From NCBI RefSeq assembly GCF_003390395.1, contig NZ_QUOV01000001.1, positions 2,480,001 to 2,544,000 on the forward strand: a DNA stretch of 64,000 nucleotides. Reading direction: 5' to 3'. A program made the translations under genes and the position numbers. The notes under the pieces were generated by a model. The model had not been told where the DNA came from and did no database searches. It was given only the letters and a program-made list of their open reading frames with translations. Origin of the DNA: Thalassotalea euphylliae (GTDB lineage Bacteria; Pseudomonadota; Gammaproteobacteria; Enterobacterales; Alteromonadaceae). Positions 18,830 to 26,450 of this stretch are shown here, piece by piece; position 1 is the stretch's first letter; every line of letters starts with the position of its first letter.

Positions 18830-20383
18830 TTACTCTGTTTCTGGAAATTGCTGACGAATTGCGGCGAATTCTTCAAAATTAGCAAACAGAATATCTACCA
18901 ACCTAGGTTCAAATTGAAGGCCACGCTGTGCTGCAATGTGATCTTTAATTTCATCCATTTGCCACTTTCTACTGTAACAACGATCATTGCCTAAGGTATC
19001 AAAAACGTTAGCAATTGCGGCAATACGTGCCTCTACTGGAATTTCTTCCCCTTGCAAGCCTTCAGGGTAGCCTGAGCCGTCCCAGTTTTCGTGCTGATAG
19101 TGTGCTATACGAGCGCCAAGCTGGGAAATACTTGCTTTCGAACGCGCTAATATTTCACTACCCAACGTGGCATGCGTTTTCATTACCCGCCACTCTTCCT
19201 CAGTCAGCTTATCTGGCTTGTTTAAGATATGATCGGGAATGGCAACCTTACCAATATCATGTAGTGGTGCAGCAATTTTAATAGCGCTCACAAAGCGCTC
19301 GGATAAGCCAAGCTTCTGTGCAAACAAAGCACTCAGCAAGCTAACCCGTTGGGCATGGCTACCAATATGGTGGTTGCGGGTTTCAATTGCTTCACCAACC
19401 AAATACAACATTTCAGTTTGAGTTCGTTCTATTTCGTGACGCTGCGTTAAACCTTCGAGAATCAGGGCCACATTTGTAACGTAGAGCTCAGCAAGATTGG
19501 TTTTAAAATGTTCGGCATCTTGTTCAAACTCGATGTAAAGCACACTGGCGGCACTGTTGCCCGACTCGCCTGTTTCGTAATAGCCAATAAAACACTGATC
19601 ATCACTATAATGCGCTTTCCTCGCGAAGGTTTCACTAATTAAGGCTTTAATAGGCTCATCAATTGCCGAACTTTCCAAACTGTCAGACTCGCTGATGTAC
19701 TTACCCGTACAAGCGATAATCATATTGGATGCCGATTGATCAAAGTCGATATGATTTCGGGCAATATAAAGTGCTGAACTTTCAACATTCATAAGCGATA
19801 GCAAATGTTGCAAGGCAGCGGAGCCAAATGAGCGAATTTGGTTAATTTTGAGTAAGTCGTGAGTGGCAGTAATCAATTGTTTAAAACCATCCAAACTGCG
19901 TTGAATGGTCATAATGTCGCGGTAGGCGCGAATACCAGCATAAACGCTAGTGATCATTTTACCTGAGGTAAAATCGGTTTTTTCTTTGTAATCGTTAATA
20001 TCAAAGTCTTTAATAACTTTGGCCTCTGGTGCACTACCCGCTTGGCCAGTGCGCAAAATAAGGCGTATAGCCTGATTTTTCAGTTCGTCGCGAATCCATT
20101 CCACCAATTCAAGCCCTGCATGGTCTGTTTCCATTACAACATCAACAAAGGCTAAGGCAAAACTATCATCGCCTTTGAGCAGTTTTCGTGCTTGTTCACT
20201 GGAATAAGCGGAGACAAGTTGTAACTTACGCCCTTCAATTTCTGCATCTGCAAGGACGAGACTAGTGACCTGATGCACCGACTCATCGTCATCAACAATA
20301 AGGATGCGCCAATATTTATCAGCCTTTGCCGTTGTTAATCCCTTATTTTCTTCCGGTTCATCCTTAAATATAAACTTATCCAT
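18830..20383 (-). CDS. response regulator with DUF3369 and HD-GYP c-di-GMP phosphodiesterase domains
   Basis: A 517-residue protein. The receiver domain (about residues 25-150) has the acidic pocket ILIVDDDESVHQV and the phosphoacceptor Asp in AFVDVVMET. A DUF3369 sensory domain (about 170-320) follows. The HD-GYP domain (about 325-510) has His375-Asp376 in PLHDIGKVAIPDHI, HATLGSEIL, HENWDGSGYPEGL (GYP intact) and IAAIANVFDTL. The complete motif set suggests active hydrolysis of cyclic di-GMP under phosphorylation control. No histidine kinase is adjacent. ATG at 20383. Confidence 0.95.
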   Translation of the reverse strand: MDKFIFKDEPEENKGLTTAKADKYWRILIVDDDESVHQVTSLVLADAEIEGRKLQLVSAYSSEQARKLLKGDDSFALAFVDVVMETDHAGLELVEWIRDELKNQAIRLILRTGQAGSAPEAKVIKDFDINDYKEKTDFTSGKMITSVYAGIRAYRDIMTIQRSLDGFKQLITATHDLLKINQIRSFGSAALQHLLSLMNVESSALYIARNHIDFDQSASNMIIACTGKYISESDSLESSAIDEPIKALISETFARKAHYSDDQCFIGYYETGESGNSAASVLYIEFEQDAEHFKTNLAELYVTNVALILEGLTQRHEIERTQTEMLYLVGEAIETRNHHIGSHAQRVSLLSALFAQKLGLSERFVSAIKIAAPLHDIGKVAIPDHILNKPDKLTEEEWRVMKTHATLGSEILARSKASISQLGARIAHYQHENWDGSGYPEGLQGEEIPVEARIAAIANVFDTLGNDRCYSRKWQMDEIKDHIAAQRGLQFEPRLVDILFANFEEFAAIRQQFPETE

Positions 20384-20542
20384 AACTTGAATTTGGTACT
20401 TCTATTTATCGTTCTTATGTTCTATACACTGGCATATTTTTGCCAAAAACTTAAGGAAAATTCGCCCTGTTATTTATGTTTTCGACACTTTTATTGCGCT
20501 TTTCTCAACAATTTTAACTATTTCATCAATCATTCTAGTGAC

Positions 20543-20572
20543 ATAAAAAAAGCGCCTTAGTTGGCGCTTTTG
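20543..20572 (-). terminator. terminator of the DUF4136 lipoprotein gene
   Basis: AAAAGCGCC pairs with GGCGCTTTT around a short loop (TTAGTT region), with seven A on the left, which read as a T-run on the minus strand. It lies 80 bases downstream of the lipoprotein stop (20653). A T-rich stretch on the right may give weak plus-strand activity. Confidence 0.8.
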
Positions 20573-20652
20573 TATCTTTTGTATCTTTTGTATAGTACTA
20601 GGACAACACAGACTTAAACATATCAAGCCTGCGTAATTGCTAACAGCATTCG

Positions 20653-21228
20653 TTAATTGAAGTTGGCGACGACTTCGTCTACAACCGTTTTGATTGTTGC
20701 CATTGAATCGTCATTATCAGCGCGTGTCATACGTTTTACTGCCCAGCCATGCCAAGTAGGCTGCTTTGTTTTGACGTCAAATACATCAATCGCTAATTTA
20801 CCTTCAGTGTAGTTTCGTACATGCGTATCGGTGCCAACCACAACACTGCCATGGTAACCACCATAGTAGCCGCGCCCCCAGCCCCATCCAGCTCGATAAG
20901 CAGTTGGGAAGCTGTCAACGCGCACTTTGTCTCGACTACCAACGGTATAAGAAACAGTAAAATCAGCATTTTGAGCTGATTCAACCATAGTGTAACCTTT
21001 GGCGATAAATGCTCGTTCAATAGCTTCATCAACGCGCACTTTCATTACGGGGTTGATATCGGCAGGTGCAGCTAAAATTTTTGACTCTTTCAGCCATGCG
21101 AAAGTTTTATAGTCTGCCGTGCTCACTTGTTCATTTTTGTCAAAATTGACCTTTGCTTTGTATGTACTGGCGCAGCCCGCTAAACCTGCTACTAGTGCGA
21201 CTAACATCACTTGTTTAACTATTTTCAT
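20653..21228 (-). CDS. DUF4136 lipoprotein
   Basis: A 191-residue lipoprotein. The ATG at 21228 is preferred over upstream in-frame starts because AGGAT lies 7 bases before it and it gives a standard signal peptide, MKIVKQVMLVALVAGLAGC, with the lipobox LAGC and lipid-bearing Cys19. Ala and Ser follow the Cys, consistent with outer-membrane sorting. The mature domain has the DUF4136 pattern: YKTFAWLK, VRVDEAIERAFIAKGYTMVE, ADFTVSYTVGSRDK, a Gly/Tyr-rich linker (GWGWGRGYYGGYHG) and LAIDVFDVKTKQPTWHGWA. Function is unknown. Monocistronic with its own terminator. Confidence 0.92.
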   Translation of the reverse strand: MKIVKQVMLVALVAGLAGCASTYKAKVNFDKNEQVSTADYKTFAWLKESKILAAPADINPVMKVRVDEAIERAFIAKGYTMVESAQNADFTVSYTVGSRDKVRVDSFPTAYRAGWGWGRGYYGGYHGSVVVGTDTHVRNYTEGKLAIDVFDVKTKQPTWHGWAVKRMTRADNDDSMATIKTVVDEVVANFN

Positions 21229-21376
21229 AACTTGCATCCTATTTACGACAAGAACCCACATTAAACTAGACCTTAGACAACCAATAGTGCTTTCTAGTTT
21301 CGTGTGTCTATATTATCTTTGGCTCATCTACTCACTGGTATGAAGCTAATTTACCACTAAAAATCATTACCTTAAA

Positions 21377-21414
21377 CTCACCTATTAAAATTAACTAGAA
21401 CGTTAATAGGTGAG
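21377..21414. repeat. perfect 12-bp inverted repeat upstream of ilvIH
   Basis: CTCACCTATTAA (21377-21388) and TTAATAGGTGAG (21403-21414) are perfect inverted copies separated by 14 bases. They lie in the 350-bp region between the divergent lipoprotein gene and the ilvIH leader. No T-run follows, so a terminator is unlikely; it may be an operator or a structural element. Confidence 0.6.
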
Positions 21415-21531
21415 GCTTTCATCACCAAGAGTTTAATCACTGTTATTTATAGTGGTTATTACGCAGAAAACCCTTGTCAAGAGCTCAACAATGAGCAGTT
21501 TTTAATAATTCGAGATTATTGTAATTAATGG

Positions 21532-21560
21532 TTGACAAAGCACCGTGAACCCCTTAAAAA
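21532..21560 (+). promoter_or_regulatory. candidate sigma-70 promoter of the ilvIH operon
   Basis: A consensus TTGACA (-35) at 21532-21537 is followed after 17 bases by TAAAAA (-10, 4 of 6 matches) at 21555-21560. Transcription would begin near 21567, about 14 bases before the leader peptide start, a spacing normal for an attenuated operon. Confidence 0.55.
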
Positions 21561-21580
21561 TGGTGGCAACTTAATCAGCT

Positions 21581-21679
21581 ATGCAACTTTTTGTTAACGT
21601 GAAATCAGCATTTATCCTCATCGTGCGTCTCGTGGTCGTCGTGGTTGTCAAGCCACAGCGGGGCTGGTGCTATTCGTAG
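21581..21679 (+). CDS. ilvIH leader peptide (branched-chain amino acid attenuator peptide)
   Basis: A 32-codon frame, ATG at 21581 to TAG at 21677. Residues 12-23 read ILIVRLVVVVVV: 11 of 12 codons are for Ile, Leu or Val, with six consecutive Val codons, immediately before the hairpins of a transcription attenuator. This is the classical layout of ilv leader peptides. Ribosome stalling at the Val/Leu/Ile codons when charged tRNA is scarce would let the antiterminator form. The Shine-Dalgarno is weak. The gene is too short to be found by usual ORF cut-offs. The call rests directly on sequence and known attenuation architecture. Confidence 0.88.
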   Translation: MQLFVNVKSAFILIVRLVVVVVVKPQRGWCYS

Positions 21680-21714
21680 GAAAGACATAGTTTAAACACC
21701 AAAAAACCCCCGCT
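21641..21714 (+). promoter_or_regulatory. ilvIH attenuator: pause hairpin and antiterminator pairing
   Basis: GTGGTT (21641-21646), made of leader codons, can pair with AGCCAC (21651-21656) as the 1:2 hairpin. AGCGGGG (21657-21663) is complementary over 7 bases to CCCCGCT (21708-21714), which is the 5' arm of the terminator stem. This gives mutually exclusive antiterminator and terminator folds. Stalling on the Val run would block the first hairpin. Confidence 0.75.
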
Positions 21715-21738
21715 CTGCACAGACCGGGGGTTTTTTAT
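21701..21738 (+). terminator. ilvIH attenuator terminator
   Basis: AAAAAACCCCCG pairs with CGGGGGTTTTTT around a 12-base loop, giving a strong GC stem followed by a T-run. It stands 22 bases after the leader peptide stop and 30 bases before the ilvI start, so it acts as the regulated terminator of the operon. Confidence 0.92.
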
Positions 21739-21766
21739 TAATTCAGAACATATTAAGGGCGAGACA

Positions 21767-23497
21767 ATGACGAAGGAGCTATATACCGGCGCTGAAATGG
21801 TGGTCAAGGCACTATCAGCACTTAAGGTCAAATACATTTTTGGCTATCCGGGTGGTTCAGTACTTGATATTTATGACGCAATTTTCAATCAGGATGATGT
21901 TGAGCATATTCTGGTACGACACGAACAAGCCGCCACTCACATGGCAGACGGTTACACCCGAGCTACTGGTGAAGTTGGCGTGGTTCTAGCCACTTCAGGC
22001 CCTGGCGCAACAAACTGTGTGACAGGTATCGCAACAGCCTACATGGATTCAATTCCAATGGTGGTATTAGCTGGTCAAGTAGCCACCAGCCTAATTGGTG
22101 ATGATGCCTTCCAAGAAACCGATATTGTTGGTTGTTCCCGCCCAATTGTGAAACACAGCTTTAACTGTCGTAAATTAGAAGATATTCCAAACATTATTGC
22201 TAAGGCTTTTTATATTGCCAACTCAGGTCGCCCAGGCCCAGTTGTGGTTGAGCTACCAAAAGACATGCTGATCCCACAAAATAAGGGCGAGTTCCATATC
22301 GATACTGATGTAAAATTACGCTCTTACAGCCCAACCGTAAAAGGCCACCCTAAGCAAATTAAGAAAGCGGTGAAAACCATTGCTAATGCAGAGCGCTTAG
22401 TGGTTTACACAGGTGGTGGTATTGTTTTAGCCGATGCATCTGAGCAATTAACAACCTTGGTTGAGCGATTAAATGCTCCGATCACCAATACCTTAATGGG
22501 ACTTGGCGGCATTTCCGGTATTCACCCTAACTTCTTGGGTATGCTTGGCATGCACGGTAGTTTGGAAGCCAACAAAGCAATGGCAAACGCTGATGTTATT
22601 TTAGCGCTTGGTGCCCGCTTTGATGATCGCGTGACAAATAACGTCCAAAAGTTCTGCCCTAACGCAACAATTATCCATGTTGATGTTGATCCAACGTCAA
22701 TCTCAAAAACCATCAATGCCCATATCCCAGTGGTTGGCTTAGTTGACAATGTAATGACTCAACTGATGGAAGAAATGGATGCCATTGGTTATGAGCGCAA
22801 TGAAGCGGCACTAGCAAGCTGGTGGAAGCAAATCGAAGAGTGGCGCAGTGTTAACAGCTTTAGTTACCAAGCTCCTGCTGATGGCGACAAAATTAAACCA
22901 CAACAAGTGGTTGAAGCCATGTACGAGATTACCAAAGGTGAAGCTTACGTTTGTTCTGATGTTGGTCAGCACCAAATGTTTGCCGCGCAGTACTATCCGT
23001 TTGCCAAACCTAGACAATGGATTAATTCAGGTGGCCTAGGCACTATGGGCTTTGGTTTGCCTGCAGCAATGGGCGCTAAATTGGCCTTCCCAGACAGCCA
23101 TGTAATCTGTATTACTGGTGATGGCTCAGTGCAAATGAACATTCAAGAATTATCGACGTGTTTACAGTACAACTTACCTGTGGTGATTGTGTCATTAAAT
23201 AACCGTTCACTGGGTATGGTGCGACAGTGGCAAGATATGATTTACGGTGGTCGCCATTCGTCTTCATACATGGAGTCGCTACCTGATTTTGTGAAATTAG
23301 CAGAATCTTATGGTCATGTTGGTATTCAAATTAACCACTTAAGCGAATTAAACGAAAAATTAACAGAAGCGTTTGAAACTCGTAATCGCCTAGTGTTCGT
23401 TGATGTACTTGTTGACGAAAAAGAACATGTTTATCCAATGCAGGTGCGTCACGGCGCAGTTGATGAAATGTGGATCAAAAAAGGAGAGAAAGCATAA
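21767..23497 (+). CDS. ilvI: acetolactate synthase III large subunit
   Basis: A 576-residue thiamine-diphosphate enzyme, collinear with E. coli IlvI. It condenses two pyruvate molecules, or pyruvate with 2-ketobutyrate, in Val/Leu and Ile synthesis. The N-terminal Pyr domain has the catalytic Glu in [20 protein letters not shown]. The central FAD/Rossmann domain ([26 protein letters not shown]) is followed by the C-terminal PP domain with the metal/TPP motif [12 protein letters not shown]...NN. AAGGG lies about 8 bases before the ATG at 21767. The stop overlaps ilvH. Expression is probably governed by the upstream attenuator. Confidence 0.97.
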   Translation: MTKELYTGAEMVVKALSALKVKYIFGYPGGSVLDIYDAIFNQDDVEHILVRHEQAATHMADGYTRATGEVGVVLATSGPGATNCVTGIATAYMDSIPMVVLAGQVATSLIGDDAFQETDIVGCSRPIVKHSFNCRKLEDIPNIIAKAFYIANSGRPGPVVVELPKDMLIPQNKGEFHIDTDVKLRSYSPTVKGHPKQIKKAVKTIANAERLVVYTGGGIVLADASEQLTTLVERLNAPITNTLMGLGGISGIHPNFLGMLGMHGSLEANKAMANADVILALGARFDDRVTNNVQKFCPNATIIHVDVDPTSISKTINAHIPVVGLVDNVMTQLMEEMDAIGYERNEAALASWWKQIEEWRSVNSFSYQAPADGDKIKPQQVVEAMYEITKGEAYVCSDVGQHQMFAAQYYPFAKPRQWINSGGLGTMGFGLPAAMGAKLAFPDSHVICITGDGSVQMNIQELSTCLQYNLPVVIVSLNNRSLGMVRQWQDMIYGGRHSSSYMESLPDFVKLAESYGHVGIQINHLSELNEKLTEAFETRNRLVFVDVLVDEKEHVYPMQVRHGAVDEMWIKKGEKA

Positions 23498-23994
23498 TGC
23501 GTCGTATTTTAGCCATTTTACTTGAGAACGAACCTGGCAGCTTGTCGCGCATTGTTGGCCTTTTCTCACAACGTGCATTTAACATTGAAAGCTTGACCGT
23601 AGCACCAACAGAAGACGAAAGTTTATCGCGCATTACCATTGCCACTTCTGGCGATGATCGTGTTTTAGAGCAAATCGTTAAGCAGGTAAACAAGCTCATC
23701 GACGTGATCAAGATCACTGACTTAACAGAGCGCAGCCATGTTGAGCGTGAATTACTGCTCATTAAGTTATTAGCAATGAATGACAAAACACGTACTGAAA
23801 TCAAACGTATTGCGGATATTTTCCGAGGTAATATCGTTGATATCGGCAAGCAAGTATACACAGTGCAAGTCACTGGTGATGCTGAAAAGCTTGATGCCTT
23901 TATTAGTGCGGTGTCGAACGAAACCGAAGTTATCGAATCAGTTCGCTCAGGTTGCGTTGGCATTGGCCGCGGTGAGAAAGCATTGCGCGTATAA
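23497..23994 (+). CDS. ilvH: acetolactate synthase small (regulatory) subunit
   Basis: A 165-residue regulatory subunit with an N-terminal ACT domain ([20 protein letters not shown], residues 1-75) that binds valine for feedback inhibition. A C-terminal ALS_ss domain follows (about residues 80-160). The frame is open further upstream, but the ATG at 23497, overlapping the ilvI stop (TAATG) and preceded by AAGGAGAG, gives the family N-terminus. E. coli IlvH is 163 residues. Forms the holoenzyme with IlvI. Confidence 0.96.
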   Translation: MRRILAILLENEPGSLSRIVGLFSQRAFNIESLTVAPTEDESLSRITIATSGDDRVLEQIVKQVNKLIDVIKITDLTERSHVERELLLIKLLAMNDKTRTEIKRIADIFRGNIVDIGKQVYTVQVTGDAEKLDAFISAVSNETEVIESVRSGCVGIGRGEKALRV

Positions 23995-24017
23995 ACCTAC
24001 AGCAAATCAACTGATAC

Positions 24018-24048
24018 CAAAGGCAGACGACTAAAGTCTGCCTTTTTT
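24018..24048 (+). terminator. terminator of ilvIH
   Basis: AAAGGCAGAC pairs with GTCTGCCTTT around a 7-base loop (GACTAAA), followed by a T-run, 24 bases after the ilvH stop. Confidence 0.9.
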
Positions 24049-24097
24049 ATATCTCCTGCCATAATTATTTGTACACGCCCTAGCTTGATACAAAATT

Positions 24098-24592
24098 ATG
24101 GACATCAGCAGCGAAACACATCGAGTTATCGACGAATGGCACACTCGCGTAGTACGAGTGCAGAATGCACACTATGACTCTGGTAATCTTTATGAGAGGC
24201 GATTTTTACAGCTTGGTATTCCAGTTATTGTGCTCTCAGCGTTGATAGGTAGCGCAGAGGTGATCGTGCCTATTGAAGCAATATCTAAAGTGTTATCACA
24301 AGAAGTTGCCAAGAGTATCTCTGGAGTTTTAAGTTTATTGGTGGCTATATTGGCAGGGTTGCAAACCTTTCTTAAACTAAGCCAGCGAGCTGAGCGCCAT
24401 CGTATGGCGGGTGCAAGATATGGCGATGTCAGACGGTCTCTAGAAACCATCAACATAACATGTGAAGAGTCTATGGCAGCGGCCAAAGAGTCATTAAATA
24501 AAATTAAAGACAAAATGGACTCTCTCGCATTAGAATCACCCGAAATACCGCAAGCGGTACTTAATAAATATCGAGCCATTCAGGAGGATTAA
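24098..24592 (+). CDS. SLATT-domain two-TM protein
   Basis: A 164-residue protein with the SLATT (DUF4231-like) architecture: an N-terminal helix with WHTRVVRVQNAHYDSGNLYERR, two membrane helices (about residues 36-57, LGIPVIVLSALIGSAEVIV, and 74-92, SGVLSLLVAILAGLQTFL), then KLSQRAERHRMAGARYGDVRRSLE and a C-terminal coiled helix. SLATT proteins are often proposed pore-forming effectors beside SMODS/CD-NTase, SLOG or reverse-transcriptase partners in nucleotide-signalling defence. No such partner is present here. It directly abuts a DUF2007 gene. No clear Shine-Dalgarno before the ATG at 24098. Confidence 0.85.
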   Translation: MDISSETHRVIDEWHTRVVRVQNAHYDSGNLYERRFLQLGIPVIVLSALIGSAEVIVPIEAISKVLSQEVAKSISGVLSLLVAILAGLQTFLKLSQRAERHRMAGARYGDVRRSLETINITCEESMAAAKESLNKIKDKMDSLALESPEIPQAVLNKYRAIQED

Positions 24593-24898
24593 TTGCTGAT
24601 CTACACCCATGAAAACCCAGTTGTCGTTGTTAATATTCAAAACTTACTGACCATGGCTGGCATCGAAGTTATCTTAAAGAATGAATTTGCCAGTGGCGGT
24701 GTTGGTGAATTAGCTGCTGTAGATGCGTGGCCAGAATTATGGCTGGTAAATGATAGCCAGCTCAGCAAAGCACAAACGTTAATTGCTGATGCTAAACGCC
24801 AAGGTCAACGCGAAGACTGGTTTTGTCCTAATTGCAAAGAGCAAAATGGCGCTGCATTTGAAATATGCTGGCAATGTGAAACGCCATTTCCAACCTAA
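24593..24898 (+). CDS. DUF2007 signal-transducing-like protein with C-terminal zinc ribbon
   Basis: A 101-residue protein. The N-terminal DUF2007 domain (residues 1-65) has YTHENPVVVVNIQNLLTMAG, then VGELAAVDAWPELWLVND and AQTLIADA. A zinc ribbon (residues 76-98) has two Cys pairs, CPNC and CWQC. The start is TTG at 24593, directly after the TAA of the SLATT gene (24590-24592), with a perfect AGGAGG at 24582-24587 inside the SLATT 3' end and a 5-base spacer. The two genes are therefore very likely co-translated. DUF2007 function is poorly known. Confidence 0.85.
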   Translation: MLIYTHENPVVVVNIQNLLTMAGIEVILKNEFASGGVGELAAVDAWPELWLVNDSQLSKAQTLIADAKRQGQREDWFCPNCKEQNGAAFEICWQCETPFPT

Positions 24899-25052
24899 AC
24901 CCTTTGTACAAGCTGTTTAATAGTCAAACACAATGAGATTTAACGGAAACCCACTAAAGTTTGACGATGGCGACGAGCGCTAAGTTCTCTAGCCTATAAG
25001 TCACTACAAAGCCAATGCACAGCCCCTTAACACATTCCACAACTGCCATAGA

Positions 25053-25550
25053 ATGCAAGACAACCACATAAGTTTTAGCGCTGACGCGAATAAAAATGAT
25101 GTTAAACGCTTTTACCGCAACCAAAACTACAGCGCGAAATTTAAAGGATACGACCAAGCATTTGTTGCCAGCGAATACAATTCTATTGCACCACTTGTCC
25201 ACCAAGACAATAACTTGTCTAAAAATATTATTGGCGGCGTGATCATCAGCCAATTAAGGCAAGGCAACAAACAAGCATTGCTGCATGGACTCGTTGTAAG
25301 CCAAAGCTATCGCGGTTTGGGGTTGGGTAAAAAGCTTACCAAGCATGCACTGAAACATTGCAGCTTAGAGGTTGATCATATTGTTTGCTTTGCTGAGCCT
25401 CATTTAGCGCAATTTTATGGCAGTTGCGGCTTTTCACTGGTCGACAAGAACTCAATAACAGCCGACTTATCGCCTGAACTCGCTGCGCGATTTACAAGCT
25501 ATCAAAAGTACCGAGCTAACTTGGCAATCTTTATTAGCGAGCGGCGATAA
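25053..25550 (+). CDS. GNAT-family N-acetyltransferase
   Basis: A 165-residue acetyl-CoA-dependent transferase. The acetyl-CoA pyrophosphate loop is in VVSQSYRGLGLGKKLTKHAL (Q/R-x-x-G-x-G/A pattern, about residues 86-105). FAEPHLAQFYGSCGFSLVD corresponds to the C-terminal motif B with the conserved Tyr. The N-terminal strand IIGGVIISQL fits the core fold. The substrate is not predictable. The start ATG at 25053 lacks a clear Shine-Dalgarno. It is convergent with the sirtuin gene. Confidence 0.88.
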   Translation: MQDNHISFSADANKNDVKRFYRNQNYSAKFKGYDQAFVASEYNSIAPLVHQDNNLSKNIIGGVIISQLRQGNKQALLHGLVVSQSYRGLGLGKKLTKHALKHCSLEVDHIVCFAEPHLAQFYGSCGFSLVDKNSITADLSPELAARFTSYQKYRANLAIFISERR

Positions 25551-25613
25551 CTAATTTTTTAAATGCGCCTAAGCCATACCTGACAATAAGTTTGGCTAGC
25601 AAGATAAATGTAT

Positions 25614-26306
25614 TTATATTTCCAGCAACTGCTCTTTGAGCGATGCTAAGCCTTGACTCGCTGTCTCAGCAATTACCACTAAATTAGTTAATTGCTGCAC
25701 CGCCTCATTAATCGCGGGTTTAGGATCGATGTAATAAATGGGCGTATCAACGGGCGCGAAGTTTGCTAGACTTGCCGCGGGGTATACCTGCATAGACGTT
25801 CCAATAATCACTAATACATCAGCCTGAGCAACAAGTTTGGCGGCGGGTTCAAGCATAGGCACCATTTCACCGAACCAGACAATATTAGGTCTTAACTGGC
25901 TGCCACGCTCACAGGTTTGCCCAAGTTCGATATCTTGGTGACAAGGATAGATAAGGTCATCATCTATGCTGCTCTTTGACTCCAATAATTGTCCATGTAG
26001 ATGAATTACCTTTTGGCTACCTGCCCTTTCGTGCAAATCATCAACGTTTTGGGTAACAATTGAAACTTCAAAATGCTGCTCTAGATCAGCTAATAATTGA
26101 TGTCCAATATTGGGTTGCGCAGCAAGTAATTGGCGACGGCGTTGATTGTAAAAATCCAATACTAACGCAGGATTTTGCTGCCAGCCTTCAATACTTGCCA
26201 CTTCCATCACATCGTGACCTTCCCACAAGCCATCAGCATCGCGGAAGGTTTTTAAACCGCTTTCTGCGCTCATCCCTGCGCCAGACAATACCACCAACTT
26301 CTTCAT
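25614..26306 (-). CDS. Sir2-family NAD-dependent protein deacylase
   Basis: A 230-residue sirtuin of the short CobB type. The NAD-binding GAGMSAESGLKTFRDADGLW, the TQNVDDLHERAG motif and the catalytic His in HLHG are intact, and GTSMQVYPAA closes the Rossmann site. FYNQRR carries the Tyr-x-x-Arg pair known from SIRT5/CobB desuccinylases, so succinyl/malonyl-lysine removal is likely as well as deacetylation. Only two Cys remain in the usual four-Cys zinc module (YPCHQDIELGQTCERG), so the zinc site is reduced or lost. ATG at 26306. Confidence 0.93.
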   Translation of the reverse strand: MKKLVVLSGAGMSAESGLKTFRDADGLWEGHDVMEVASIEGWQQNPALVLDFYNQRRRQLLAAQPNIGHQLLADLEQHFEVSIVTQNVDDLHERAGSQKVIHLHGQLLESKSSIDDDLIYPCHQDIELGQTCERGSQLRPNIVWFGEMVPMLEPAAKLVAQADVLVIIGTSMQVYPAASLANFAPVDTPIYYIDPKPAINEAVQQLTNLVVIAETASQGLASLKEQLLEI

Positions 26307-26450
26307 AACACTTTCCGCTTACTCTTTTAACCGTTGCATAAGATATGGCGTTACAGCCTTTAATCTCCAAAGATTTAAACAGTAAATCACGCGAACTTGT
26401 CAGTGTATAGCGGTTTTAGCTTAAGGTTTGTCGGTTTAATGCGATTAACC

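Noticed and set aside
20565..20600. Tandem GTATCTTTT repeats
   Set aside because: Three short T-rich copies, too few and too simple for CRISPR or a functional array.
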